In this document: positions 55,999 to 64,000 of the stretch, piece by piece
Position numbering within the stretch: the stretch's first letter is position 1
Layout of the letters: each line of letters starts with the position of its first letter
NCBI RefSeq assembly: GCF_041770905.1
Contig: NZ_JBEUWX010000001.1
Span: 372,001 to 436,000 of the forward strand
Source of the DNA: Propionivibrio hellwigii
Lineage (GTDB): Bacteria; Pseudomonadota; Gammaproteobacteria; Burkholderiales; Rhodocyclaceae
Direction: 5' to 3'
Length of the DNA: 64,000 nt
Program-made: the position numbers and the translations under genes
The notes under the pieces: generated by a model
The model's database searches: none
What the model saw: only the letters and a program-made list of their open reading frames with translations
What the model was told of the DNA's origin: nothing

Positions 55999-56973
55999 CT
56001 AAAGTTTGAAGCGGGCAATCGACTTATTCAGCGCGCCGACGATTCTATGGACTTTATTGATCGCCAGCAGCAGCGGCGGCAGGGCGTCTAGGGAACGCGT
56101 TTCAACATAATTGCGCGTTGCCACGTCGATGGCGGCCATCTGTTTGGATAGGGCGTCGCTGTTTTCTTGAATGGCTGCCGTAATGTTGATCAGCTTCATC
56201 TGCATCAGCTTGAGCGAGGCCATCATGCTGGAGTCGTCATCTTCGGCGAGGTGAATGCTGATATGAAGGTCGCCCTCGGCAATTCTTCGCATGTTTTCGG
56301 CGGCCTCATAGGGTTCGCCGCCCAGCTGCCTGAGAATGTCGGTGCGCATACGGAAGGCGAAAATCGCCACGAAAGCCAGCAGCACGCTGCTGGCTCCCAG
56401 GTAGTAGGCCGCTTGCTGCCAGAAACGCGCGTCGATATCGTCGATGAAGAAGCCGATGCCGACGATCCATCCCCAAGGGTCGAATTTCAGCACGCCGTTG
56501 AGTTTCGGGAAACGGAGGTATTCCGGCTCGCCCGGCTTGAGGGTATCCAGTTCAAGATAGGCTTTATTGTTGGTGCTTGTTTTCAAGCCTTCGCGATAGG
56601 CTTCGGTGACGGTGCGCCCGTCCGGCAGCTTGCCGCCGTCGTCTATTTTGCCTATGCGGCTTTGGATGGGGTGCTGGATGAATCGGTCGCTCGCATAGTC
56701 ACGGATGAAGTAATAGTTGCGAACGCCTTGCCGTTGCGCGTTGATTGCTTCGATGGCGTGCCGCTGCGCATCTTCACTGCTCATCTTGCCGCTGACTTCC
56801 AGCGCGTGGTAGTGCTTGATCAGCGAATCGGCAAAATCGAGCGATTGGTTGATATGCGAACGCCGTTCTTCATACAGATTGTGCCGGATCGTATAAAGGC
56901 CGAAGCCCGATATGACGAGGAGCCCGAGCAGGGAAGCGGTGACGATGATTTGTATTCGGGTTTTCAGATGCAT
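55999..56973 (-). CDS. Membrane sensor with periplasmic Cache domain and HAMP-like segment, no output domain
   Basis: A 324-residue protein that starts like a methyl-accepting chemotaxis protein. It has a transmembrane helix (about residues 8-26), a periplasmic single Cache domain (about 30-185, with RNYYFIRDY, LKFDPWGWIVGIGFFIDDID), a second transmembrane helix (about 190-210) and a HAMP-like helix pair with GGEPYEAAENMRRIAEGDL. It then ends after about 80 more residues without the MCP signalling hairpin or any kinase or GGDEF domain. The ATG at 56973 is chosen; an in-frame TTG lies at 56988. It may signal through a partner or be truncated. Confidence 0.85.
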   Translation of the reverse strand: MHLKTRIQIIVTASLLGLLVISGFGLYTIRHNLYEERRSHINQSLDFADSLIKHYHALEVSGKMSSEDAQRHAIEAINAQRQGVRNYYFIRDYASDRFIQHPIQSRIGKIDDGGKLPDGRTVTEAYREGLKTSTNNKAYLELDTLKPGEPEYLRFPKLNGVLKFDPWGWIVGIGFFIDDIDARFWQQAAYYLGASSVLLAFVAIFAFRMRTDILRQLGGEPYEAAENMRRIAEGDLHISIHLAEDDDSSMMASLKLMQMKLINITAAIQENSDALSKQMAAIDVATRNYVETRSLDALPPLLLAINKVHRIVGALNKSIARFKL

Positions 56974-57637
56974 GATGTACCCCAACAAGCTGGTTCATTG
57001 ATCCAATCAATATGAAATTTAATGATGGATTACAGTATTGCCAATATTGCAACGGCAGGCCTGAGAAGCCAGCGTACCGTCGTAATTTGCACGTAATGGC
57101 CTTGTGTGCCCGAACCTTTGAGCGCATAACCATTGCCATCATATATCGGGGAATTGCTCCTCAAATCAAGACCTGGGTGATGATGAGTAAAAAAATCTGA
57201 CGGATGTGGCTTTATTGCAGGGTATTTGTGCCTATAGCGTTGCCGCCAAGAGGAGCCGGACGGCAGATTGTTCTGGTGGTTCCGTATATGTTTTCCGTAC
57301 AAATACGTGGTAAAACAAGCGCTTATATTCTTTGATGCGATGTCGGACTCGGAGAAAAGCGGCTTGAACCGGGGTGTATGCACACAAAAGGCATTCCTTG
57401 AGCGGAGTTGAGCGCAGGTTCACGGGTGTGCAGCGGATTACCGCGCTGTACCGAGGCAAAATCGAGATGTGCGCGGGTGTGCAGGCACAGGAGTTCAAGG
57501 CGGCTCGGCATCGGCGAGGAAGTGCGAGTGTGCGAGCGCGCGGGGGCGGGTACGCCGGGCATCGCTCCGTCGCCGTGCTAAACGGGCTTTCCATCGGCTC
57601 ATAATTTGACGATAAGATATTCATTTTTATCAGATTT
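56974..57637. other. 664-bp divergent region between the Cache sensor and comEC
   Basis: This region is more AT-rich near 57000-57330 than its surroundings. Open frames on both strands (for example 57030-57383 on -) have no recognisable family. It must contain promoters for both genes. TTGACG (57606) and TATCAG (57628), 16 bp apart, lie just before comEC. No terminator or REP-like unit was seen. Confidence 0.5.
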
Positions 57638-60613
57638 ATGCAATTCTCCAAGTTCGCCATCCTGTCCTTCGCCGCGGGTGTTCTCTGCCTGCAAATGCAG
57701 GCGCATCTGCCTTCGCTGGCGATGATTCTGCTTCTGGCGGGCGTGGCGGGCACCGCTGTGTTGGCGGGCGTCATGAGCATGCGCGGAAAGCGCGCGTCAG
57801 GTCAGGCGCGTCTGGGCGAGGCGCCAGGCAAGGCGCGCCGGCCGTTTATGCCGGAGCGCATGGCTTTACTTGGCGTTGGTTTTGCGCTGCTCGCTTTTAC
57901 GCTGGGTTTTGCCTGGGCCGGCTGGCGGGCGCATCTGCGTTTGGCGGATGCCCTGCCGGCCGAGTGGGAAGGGCGCGATGTGACGCTGACGGGCATCGTC
58001 TCCGCTTTGCCGCATCGTTTTGCGCGGGGCGAGCGTTTCGAGTTGACGGTCGAGTCGGTGCAGACACTCGGCGCGCATGTGCCAAAACACCTCCAGTTGA
58101 CCTGGTATGACGAGCGTTCCGGGCGTGATGCACGTGCCTTGGGAGAAAACAGACGCCAGGAAGGCGATGGGGAAAATAGCCGGCGCAGGGACGATAATGG
58201 CGCAGAGAATCCGTCCGCCGAGGCAGTGCGCACTGCGCGCGTGCATACTGTGAATTCAGGCGCGGAACAGGGAGAAAAACCGGCTGTGGCACCGGTTGCC
58301 GCTTCGCTATCGGCTACGGCGGCGGCCGCAGATTCTGGCGCAGATTCGGGCGCGGATTCGGACAAGGATTTAGGCGTCAATCCCGTCGCTCGTTCTCCTA
58401 TCAGCCAGACTGCCGATGTTGCTCTTGCTCCGCCCGCGACCACCCATCGGGCGACTGATGACGCTTCCGACCCGTTGGGGGCGGTGAATCCGTCTGCGTC
58501 GCCGGCACGGGCGGCCGGTGGACGTTTGCACCCGGGCGAACGCTGGCGGCTGACCGTGCGCTTACGGCGTCCGCACGGCAATGCCAATCCGCAGGGCTTC
58601 GATTACGAGGCATGGCTGCTGGAGCGCAATATTCGTGCACTGGGCGCGGTGAGGCCGGACAAGCGGGCGGGCAATAGCGCCGACAGCGGTGTTGGCGGCG
58701 GCAATAAGCGGCTCGATGCTTTCGTCGTGCGTCCCGGTTATCTGGTCGAGCGCCTGCGCGAGGCGGTGCGTGACCGCTTTGTTGCCGCACTGCCCGATGC
58801 GCCGTATCGCGGCGTGCTGGTGGCGCTGGCCATCGGCGATCAGCGCGCGATTCCCAGTGCGCAATGGACGCTTTTCAACCGCACGGGCGTGACGCATCTG
58901 GTGTCGATCAGCGGCCTGCATGTGACGATGCTGGCGGCCTTGTTCGCGGGGCTGGTGGGCTGGCTGTGGCGGCGCAGCGAGTGCCTGATGCTGCGTGTGC
59001 CCGCGCCCAAAGCCGCTTTGCTGGCGGGCGGGCTGGTCGCCTGTGCGTATGCCTTGCTGGCGGGCTTCGAGGTGCCGGTGCAACGGACGCTGTACATGTT
59101 GAGCGTGGCGGTGCTTGCCCTGTGTTCCGGCCGTAATTTCGGTTCCGGCAGAATTTTGCTGGCGGCGCTGTTCGTCGTATTGCTCATCGATCCGTGGGCT
59201 GTGCTGTCTATCGGTTTTTGGCTCTCGTTTGGCGCGGTCGCCGCATTGCTGTATGCGGGCGGCACGCGCCTCAGGCAGCCTGAGCGGCCTGCCGGAGTCG
59301 CGCGTTGGCGTGCGCTGGCGCTGCATTGGGGCGCGGCGCAGTGGGCGGTGACGGTTGCGGGGCTGCCTTTGCTGCTGCTCTTCTTCCAGCAGTTTTCGCT
59401 GGTCTCCCCGCTGGCCAATGCTCTGGCGATCCCCATCGTCAGCCTGCTGATTACGCCGTTGACGCTGCTTTGCGCCGTATTGCCCTGGTCATGGCTGTTA
59501 CACGCCGATCACTGGCTGCTGGCGCAGTTGATGGCCGTGCTGCACGAATTGTCCGCCTGGCCGGTCTGGCAACAGCCCGCACCGCCGCTGTGGGCGATAT
59601 TGCTGGCGCTGGGCGGTGTCGCTTGGCTACTGTTGCCGCGCGGTTTTCCGGCACGCTGGCTGGGCAGCCTGTTGCTCTTGCCGGCACTGCTCTGGCAGGC
59701 GCCGAGGCCGCCGGCGGGCGAAGCCTGGGTCGATGTGCTGGATGTCGGGCAGGGATTGGCGGTCACCGTGCGCACGGCGACGCACAATCTGCTCTACGAT
59801 GCCGGACCGCGTTACAGCGCCGAGGCGGATGCCGGGCAGCGCGTTGTGGCGCCGTTTCTGCGTGCGGCGGGTATCGGACGGCTCGACGCGCTGGTCATTT
59901 CGCACAGCGATACCGACCATGCGGGGGGATTGGCTTCGATTCAGGCGTCGCTGCCGGTCGCGCGCCTGCTCTCTTCGGCGCCGGCTGCTTTTGGCGGCGA
60001 AGCCTGCGCATCGGGGCAGCATTGGACGTGGGACGGCGTGCGATTTTCTCTCCTGCATCCGGATGAAGCCGTGTATGCCGACACATCGGCCCAGCCGAAT
60101 CATTTGAGCTGCGTGCTGAAGATTGAGGCCGCCGGAAGCCGAGCCTTGCTGACCGGCGACATCGACGCGGCGGCGGAAGCCCGGCTGCTGGTGCGCGAAG
60201 CGAAGCGAAAAGGCGGGGAGAGTGAAAAAAGAAGCGAAGAAAAAAACAGGAAAGAGGGCACCGATGCAGAGATACGCCCGACGGCGGATGCGGCGAACGG
60301 CACGTCGGCAAAAGGCTTGCTGTCAGCGCCTCCGACGTTGCGCAGCGAGGTCATCGTTGCCCCGCATCACGGCAGCCGCAGATCGTCGACACGGCCTTTT
60401 CTCGCGGCTGTCGACGCACATGAAGCCGTGTTTTCGGCGGGATACCGCAATGCTTTCGGGCATCCGCATGCGGAAACACTGGCGCGCTACGCCGCGCGGG
60501 GCAGCCGGATCTGGCGAACCGATACCGGCGGCGCAATACATATACGGCTGGCGGCGCGCGCCGAAGTCTCGTCGTGGCGGCAGGTTCGCCGACGTTACTG
60601 GCAAATGCCCTAA
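57638..60613 (+). CDS. comEC: DNA uptake channel protein ComEC with unusual insertions
   Basis: A 991-residue inner-membrane competence protein predicted to carry single-stranded DNA into the cytoplasm. The order is N-terminal helices, an OB-fold (DUF4131) region, the Competence membrane core with ISGLHVTMLAALFAG, and a C-terminal metallo-beta-lactamase-like domain with VISHSDTDHAGGLASI near residue 755. Two hydrophilic insertions stand out: about 163-290 within the OB region (Asp/Ala/Ser/Arg-rich) and about 853-894 within the beta-lactamase fold (Lys/Glu/Arg-rich). The protein is therefore longer than the usual 750-850 residues. The ATG has no clear ribosome binding site. Confidence 0.94.
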   Translation: MQFSKFAILSFAAGVLCLQMQAHLPSLAMILLLAGVAGTAVLAGVMSMRGKRASGQARLGEAPGKARRPFMPERMALLGVGFALLAFTLGFAWAGWRAHLRLADALPAEWEGRDVTLTGIVSALPHRFARGERFELTVESVQTLGAHVPKHLQLTWYDERSGRDARALGENRRQEGDGENSRRRDDNGAENPSAEAVRTARVHTVNSGAEQGEKPAVAPVAASLSATAAAADSGADSGADSDKDLGVNPVARSPISQTADVALAPPATTHRATDDASDPLGAVNPSASPARAAGGRLHPGERWRLTVRLRRPHGNANPQGFDYEAWLLERNIRALGAVRPDKRAGNSADSGVGGGNKRLDAFVVRPGYLVERLREAVRDRFVAALPDAPYRGVLVALAIGDQRAIPSAQWTLFNRTGVTHLVSISGLHVTMLAALFAGLVGWLWRRSECLMLRVPAPKAALLAGGLVACAYALLAGFEVPVQRTLYMLSVAVLALCSGRNFGSGRILLAALFVVLLIDPWAVLSIGFWLSFGAVAALLYAGGTRLRQPERPAGVARWRALALHWGAAQWAVTVAGLPLLLLFFQQFSLVSPLANALAIPIVSLLITPLTLLCAVLPWSWLLHADHWLLAQLMAVLHELSAWPVWQQPAPPLWAILLALGGVAWLLLPRGFPARWLGSLLLLPALLWQAPRPPAGEAWVDVLDVGQGLAVTVRTATHNLLYDAGPRYSAEADAGQRVVAPFLRAAGIGRLDALVISHSDTDHAGGLASIQASLPVARLLSSAPAAFGGEACASGQHWTWDGVRFSLLHPDEAVYADTSAQPNHLSCVLKIEAAGSRALLTGDIDAAAEARLLVREAKRKGGESEKRSEEKNRKEGTDAEIRPTADAANGTSAKGLLSAPPTLRSEVIVAPHHGSRRSSTRPFLAAVDAHEAVFSAGYRNAFGHPHAETLARYAARGSRIWRTDTGGAIHIRLAARAEVSSWRQVRRRYWQMP

Positions 60614-60681
60614 GCGGCCATAAACAGCCACAAGCGCGCGAAAGGCGCAAGTCGGCGGGAAGTCTGCAACGACGCCGTAAA

Positions 60682-60840
60682 GTTTGGTTTTGCCTTACCG
60701 TTTACGATGTACCGTAGCGTTATTGGCGATTGGCAGACCTGCCCGCAAACGCCCAATTGACGCGGGCTACAGAGGTGATGATCGTGATAGGCGGCGCTAT
60801 TTTTGACCGCCGGCAGATTTACCCGACTGGCTACCGGCGG
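60682..60840. repeat. Intergenic direct duplication, copy A (~160 bp), with a REP-like unit
   Basis: It begins GTTTGGTTTTGCC and runs to ...TACCGGCGG. Copy B at 60911-61080 matches it with scattered substitutions and small indels. Inside, the segment near 60739-60770 (GCCCGCAAACGCCCAATTGA then CGCGGGC) is a REP-like palindrome. A GGCGG...CCGCC stem follows. No coding frame is conserved between the copies. Confidence 0.8.
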
Positions 60841-60910
60841 CGATCAACATGACAGCACCGATCGTCGTGCCGTTGCGATCCTGGCTCGCTTCGGCACTGC
60901 GCAACGTGCC

Positions 60911-61080
60911 GTTTGGTTTTGCCTACCGTTTACGATGTACCGTAGCGTTATTGGCGATTGGTAGACCTGCCCGCAAAAGCCTAATTGACGCGGGCTGCAG
61001 AGGCGGTGACCGTGACAGGCGGCGCTATTTTTGACCGCCGGCAGATTTACCCGATTGTTCCCCGATTGGCTGTCGGTGGC
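60911..61080. repeat. Intergenic direct duplication, copy B (~170 bp), with a REP-like unit
   Basis: It starts with the same GTTTGGTTTTGCC as copy A, lacks one T early, has AAAAGCCTAATTGACGCGGG at the palindrome, and carries an extra ~10 bp (CGATTGTTCC region) near its end. It is separated from copy A by 70 bp of unrelated sequence. Divergence between the copies suggests an old duplication. Confidence 0.8.
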
Positions 61081-61282
61081 CGGATGTGTCTCGGTGAGCA
61101 TGCAGACCCGACGGATCGGGCGGTCAGACCAGCGTGTATCGTCAGGCCGTCTCAATCAGCCTGCATGGATTTCTTGCCGACCGCGAGACGATGGAAAAAG
61201 AAAAAAGTGAAGGGTACAAACGCCTGAACGCCTGAAAAGGCGCAAAAAACGAGGGGAAAGTAATGAGAAAGACAAATAAAAA

Positions 61283-61302
61283 TGCCCCCTGAAAAGGGGG
61301 CA
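61283..61302 (-). terminator. Strong intrinsic terminator on the - strand
   Basis: TGCCCCC and GGGGGCA form a 7-bp GC-rich stem with a 6-nt loop. On the - strand it is followed by TTTTTATTTG, a classic U tract. The + strand side has no U tract. The only supported - strand gene upstream is the 44-residue peptide at 61558-61692, about 255 bp away. Confidence 0.8.
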
Positions 61303-61357
61303 AAGGAGGTGCAAAAGAGGAGAGGTGAAATACCTGAACCGACAGGCCTGAAAATAA

Positions 61358-61393
61358 GGGCTATGGGCAAGGCCAAAACGTCGCCCATAGCCC
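61358..61393 (-). terminator. Long perfect stem-loop on the - strand
   Basis: GGGCTATGGGC and GCCCATAGCCC form a perfect 11-bp stem around a 14-nt loop. On the - strand the stem is followed by TTATTTTC, so it may terminate or stabilise the transcript of the small peptide gene. It lies 56 bp upstream, in - strand direction, of the second terminator. Confidence 0.6.
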
Positions 61394-61557
61394 CAACAGG
61401 TACACGTGGCAAAAATCTTTCAGGGCGGGCCGATTGGGGTACATGGATGATGAAGAATACGTCTGGAATGTCTGGAAAGTGTTGAAAATACTGGCTGCCG
61501 TAGCGTTTGTCGAGGCGGTGGCCATGCCTGTCATCGCTGACAGATTGCCGACGGCTG

Positions 61558-61692
61558 TCAGTGGGCGTTGTGTTCGAGAATCTCGCTATCTGCCGCGTGA
61601 TGGTCGGGCGCGTGATTGACCAGCGTCGTCGCCAGACCGAGGCCGATGATGTAGGCAAGAATCAGAACGGAGCGAACGATGCGGATTTTCAT
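61558..61692 (-). CDS. Small membrane peptide (44 residues) with a His-rich tail
   Basis: A 44-residue frame: a basic start MKIRIVRS, one hydrophobic helix (about residues 8-25, VLILAYIIGLGLATTLV), then a short tail with five His (NHAPDHHAADSEILEHNAH). GAGGAT lies 5 bp before the ATG, a fair ribosome binding site. The composition suggests a real membrane peptide whose tail could bind a metal ion, but no family is recognised. It is divergent from the LysR gene. The two hairpins downstream on the same strand fit an independent transcript. Confidence 0.55.
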   Translation of the reverse strand: MKIRIVRSVLILAYIIGLGLATTLVNHAPDHHAADSEILEHNAH

Positions 61693-61871
61693 GATAGATC
61701 CTCGGTAAAGGTATCTCCTTGCGGTACGCTTCAGACTGTGTTCAGACTATGGCATTTGGCCGGAAGCGGACTTCAGGAAACTTCAGGAAGTTCGAATGGC
61801 AAGGAGTCTATCCGTTTTTTCTTCGTTTACAATAAACACAACGGAAATTTTTTATTAAGTTTATTTTAATA

Positions 61872-62795
61872 ATGGATGCGCTTTCTGATATTGCTTTTTT
61901 TGCGCTGCTGGTTCGGCACGGCAATCTGACTTCTGCCGCCCGCGAGCTGGATGTAACGCCGCCTGCGGTCAGCCGTCGGCTGGCGCTGCTGGAAAATCGC
62001 CTGGGGATCCGTCTGCTCAACCGGACGACGCGCCGCGTGTCGCTGACGTATGAAGGCGAGCTGTATTTAGAGGAAGGTCGGCGGATTCTCGACGATCTGG
62101 GCGAGCTGGAACAGCGCGTTTCCAGCGGCCATTCCGTACCGCGCGGCCTGCTGCGCGTCAATGCGAGTTTCGGCTTCGGTCGTGAGTATGTGACGCCGAT
62201 CGTCGCCGAATTTCTGCAGGCCTATCCCGAAGTGGAGGTGCAGTTGCGCCTGACCGATCGGCCGATCAATCTGGTCGAGGAAGGCTTCGATGTCTGCGTG
62301 CGTTTCGGGCATGTGCCGGATGCGCGGGTCGTCGCCCGCAAGATTGCCTCGAACCGCCGCTATCTCTGCGCGGCGCCGGCCTATCTCGAAAAATACGGCG
62401 TGCCCGCCACGCCGAACGAACTGCGCCAACACAAGTGCATCGTCATCCATCAGACGAATGCCGCTGTCGGCGCCTGGCGCCTGAGTAACGGCACGGAAGA
62501 GGAAACGGTCAAAGTACGCGGCGCAGTCGTCACCAATGACGGGGATGCGGCGGTCGCCATGGCGTTGCGCGGCCTGGGGATTCTCGAGCGTTCGGAATGG
62601 CACGTGGCGCCCTATATCCGCTCGGGCAAGCTACAACTGCTGCTGCCGGACTGGGTGCTGCCGGCGGCGGATATCTACGTGGTCTATCCGGTCAGAAAGA
62701 ATCTGTCGGCCAAGGTGCGCGCTTTCGTCAACCATCTGGCGGACAGCATTGCCGCGCATCAGGTGGTGACGGACGGCGTGATGAATCAGTGGTGA
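61872..62795 (+). CDS. LysR-family transcriptional regulator
   Basis: A 307-residue regulator. The N-terminal winged helix-turn-helix (residues 3-62) shows LTSAARELDVTPPAVSRRLA and LGIRLLNRTTRRVSLT. The effector-binding domain follows from about residue 90. It belongs to the group with LRVNASFGFGREY-like sequence. Its upstream region (61693-61871) is AT-rich near the ATG. The target may be the small peptide gene upstream or the decayed transporter downstream; neither can be shown. Confidence 0.95.
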   Translation: MDALSDIAFFALLVRHGNLTSAARELDVTPPAVSRRLALLENRLGIRLLNRTTRRVSLTYEGELYLEEGRRILDDLGELEQRVSSGHSVPRGLLRVNASFGFGREYVTPIVAEFLQAYPEVEVQLRLTDRPINLVEEGFDVCVRFGHVPDARVVARKIASNRRYLCAAPAYLEKYGVPATPNELRQHKCIVIHQTNAAVGAWRLSNGTEEETVKVRGAVVTNDGDAAVAMALRGLGILERSEWHVAPYIRSGKLQLLLPDWVLPAADIYVVYPVRKNLSAKVRAFVNHLADSIAAHQVVTDGVMNQW

Positions 62796-63011
62796 CTCCA
62801 TAAACTGACCCAACCGGCAGACGGCGGGCAAGACGACGAGTGCTCCCGCCAACACCTGGCGGAACGTGATGGAAAGCGCCCTGGCGCGTACCCCAGAAGG
62901 CGGCCCGGAAAATGGCCGCGTAGCAAGCGCATGGCAACGATCGGTGCACATGGCCAGGGCAGTGGACATGCACATAGCGGTAGCCTGATAAACGCCGCCG
63001 CATCCGGCGCG

Positions 63012-63891
63012 ATGTCTGATGTTGCCTCTGGCTCGCCTTTCGGCGTGGCCAGTCGGCCGGCGATGGCTCTGGTGCTGGCGGCTACGCTGCTTTTCGCCCC
63101 GTGTGATGCGCTTTCCAGATGCCTTGCCCGCGCTACCCCGTTGCTCAACTGCTTGGGGTGCGTCGTGCCTGCATGTGCTGCGGATGGCGGCGTTTTTCGG
63201 TGCGCGTATGGAAAAAGGCTGCTGCGCAGCCGACGGCCGCTGCTCCAGGCGTTGTGCGCGCTGATGCTGGTTTCCGTGTCTTTTCTGGTGATGTTTGGCC
63301 GGCGCCGTATTCCGCTTGCTGAGACGACGGCGATTATTTCTTTCCGCCCTTTGCTGATTACGGCGATTACGGCTCTTTCCGCGCCGCGGCTCAGGGAAAG
63401 CGCCGAGAAAATCCAATGGGCCGCCCCGCGTTGGGCTTTGCCGGCGTCCTGTTGATCATCCGCCCCGGTGCGCCGGTGTTCGATCCGGCCGTGTTTCCCC
63501 CTTGCCGGGTGTAGTTTGCTACAGCCTGTCCCGGATTTTGACGCGCCGGTTCAGCAGTACGGGAAATTTGGTGACGATGCCTTTTTATACCGGACGGGTT
63601 GGCCTGATCCGTCGCCAGCGCCACCTGGTAGGCGGACTGGGCTGTGCCGGACGGTTTGCTGCCTGATGATCGGTCTGGGGCTTTCTGCCGGGATCGGCCA
63701 CTACCTGCGGATCATGGTATTTCAGCGTATCAGCCCGGCGGCGGATGCGCTGTTTTTTTCTATGCGCAGCGCGTCTGGGCCATGCTGCTTAGCGCCGGTT
63801 TTTTGACGACCTACCGGATGTTTCGTCGTTGGCGGCAATGTCGATCATCGTTGGCCGCAGTCTATTCATTGCGTTGAGGTTGTTCCGGTAG
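63012..63891 (+). pseudogene. Decayed EamA/DMT-superfamily transporter gene
   Basis: Pieces of one EamA-type drug/metabolite transporter appear in order but in different frames. Frame 1 gives MSDVASGSPF...MALVLAATLLFAPCDALSR. A second frame gives RYPVAQLLGVRRACMC. Frame 1 resumes with LLRSRRPLLQALCALMLVSVS and RRIPLAETTAII. Later frames give GLSAGIGHYLRIMVFQRISP and FYAQRVWAMLL, and finally DDLPDVSSLAAMSIIVGRS, ending at TAG 63889. At least four frameshifts are needed, so it cannot make a full protein. It follows the LysR gene. Confidence 0.85.
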
Positions 63892-64000
63892 CGCCTGGGC
63901 TGAGGCCGGCGTGTGTCAGATCGACGGACAAAAGGCAGCCCCGCGCCCGCTGCGGCACGGTGGCCGCACGAATGGCACGAATGTCATGAACGGCTCGCAT
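63892..64000. other. End of window, no gene recognised
   Basis: The last 109 bp hold no supported gene. An ATG on the - strand begins at the last base and opens a 44-codon frame to about 63866, but it overlaps the pseudogene and has no recognisable sequence. Confidence 0.4.

Larger units (their letters stand above)
61081..61557. other. Gene-poor stretch with two - strand hairpins
   Basis: About 480 bp between duplication copy B and the small membrane peptide gene. Purine-rich on the + strand from 61190 to 61350. It contains the two hairpins listed separately. A + strand frame from ATG 61443 and a - strand frame of 61152-61658 overlap each other and the peptide gene; neither is supported. Confidence 0.5.

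Noticed and set aside
57030..57383. - strand frame in the comEC upstream gap with a pilin-like phrase (IYDGNGYALKGSGTQG)
   Set aside because: No start context, no signal sequence, and no wider family match could be seen.
60849..61034. 61-codon + strand frame spanning the start of duplication copy B
   Set aside because: The frame is not kept in copy A and the sequence is Arg-rich noise.
61443..61619. + strand frame starting MDDEEYVWNVW with a hydrophobic stretch
   Set aside because: It overlaps the 44-residue peptide gene on the other strand, lacks a clear ribosome binding site, and its second half is Arg-rich noise. It is a possible but weaker alternative.
62796..63003. - strand frames opposite the LysR/pseudogene junction with hydrophobic phrases
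   Set aside because: Two competing frames, no consistent domain, and overlap with the LysR 3' end.

Overview
The window looks like a chromosomal segment of a betaproteobacterium, most likely from or near the Rhodocyclales. I infer this from gene order and protein family resemblance; nothing in the sequence fixes the genus. Supporting points are a complete division and cell wall (dcw) cluster running into lpxC, the dciA / M23 peptidase / secA / argJ order, the ileS-lspA-ispH block with ribF in front, the rsgA-M48 peptidase-orn block, and a bioF-bioH-bioC-bioD operon. Almost all genes are intact, densely packed and often overlap by a few bases (ATGA-type junctions). No rRNA, tRNA, CRISPR array, transposase, integrase or phage gene was recognised.

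Layout. 1-16.1 kb: dcw cluster on the + strand (rsmH 3' end, ftsL, ftsI, murE, murF, mraY, murD, ftsW, murG, murC, ddlB, ftsQ, ftsA, ftsZ), the whole path from UDP-MurNAc to lipid II plus the divisome core. 16.3-23.3 kb: lpxC, a small membrane protein, dciA (-), an M23 metallopeptidase, secA and argJ. 23.7-31.7 kb: a - strand run HD-GYP, EAL, ribF, ileS, lspA, ispH. 32.1-36.9 kb: a NhaC-type antiporter, a ProQ/FinO RNA chaperone, rsgA, an M48 peptidase and orn. 37.2-39.9 kb: a SsuABC/TauABC-like importer. 40.1-44.1 kb: ArnT/PMT-type glycosyltransferase, rpmE, rho, trxA. 44.5-49.6 kb: an AddB-like nuclease without an adjacent AddA, then ppiC-type isomerase, bolA, yciI and yciB. 49.9-53.4 kb: biotin operon. 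53.9-57.0 kb: two small heat-shock proteins behind a sigma-32-like promoter, an unrecognised winged-helix-like protein, and a Cache sensor that lacks an output domain. 57.6-64 kb: comEC with unusual insertions, a long gene-poor stretch with duplicated intergenic DNA and hairpins, a 44-residue membrane peptide, a LysR regulator and a decayed DMT transporter.

The most unusual feature is in the spaces between genes. Short imperfect palindromes with a core like GCCC-N9-CGGG occur in at least five intergenic gaps. In three of them they form small tandem arrays with a period of almost exactly 40 bp (33.5, 37.1 and 53.6 kb). They resemble REP/BIME elements and mostly lie at 3' ends of genes. Two related units sit inside a ~160-bp direct duplication downstream of comEC. 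I see no REP-associated transposase here.

Other points worth a second look are the HD-GYP protein with Gln in place of the HD histidine, the orphan AddB, the charged and low-complexity insertions in ComEC, the sensor without an output domain, and two strong - strand hairpins downstream of the small His-tailed membrane peptide. Most of the window is conserved core genome. I do not claim a demonstrated new system.
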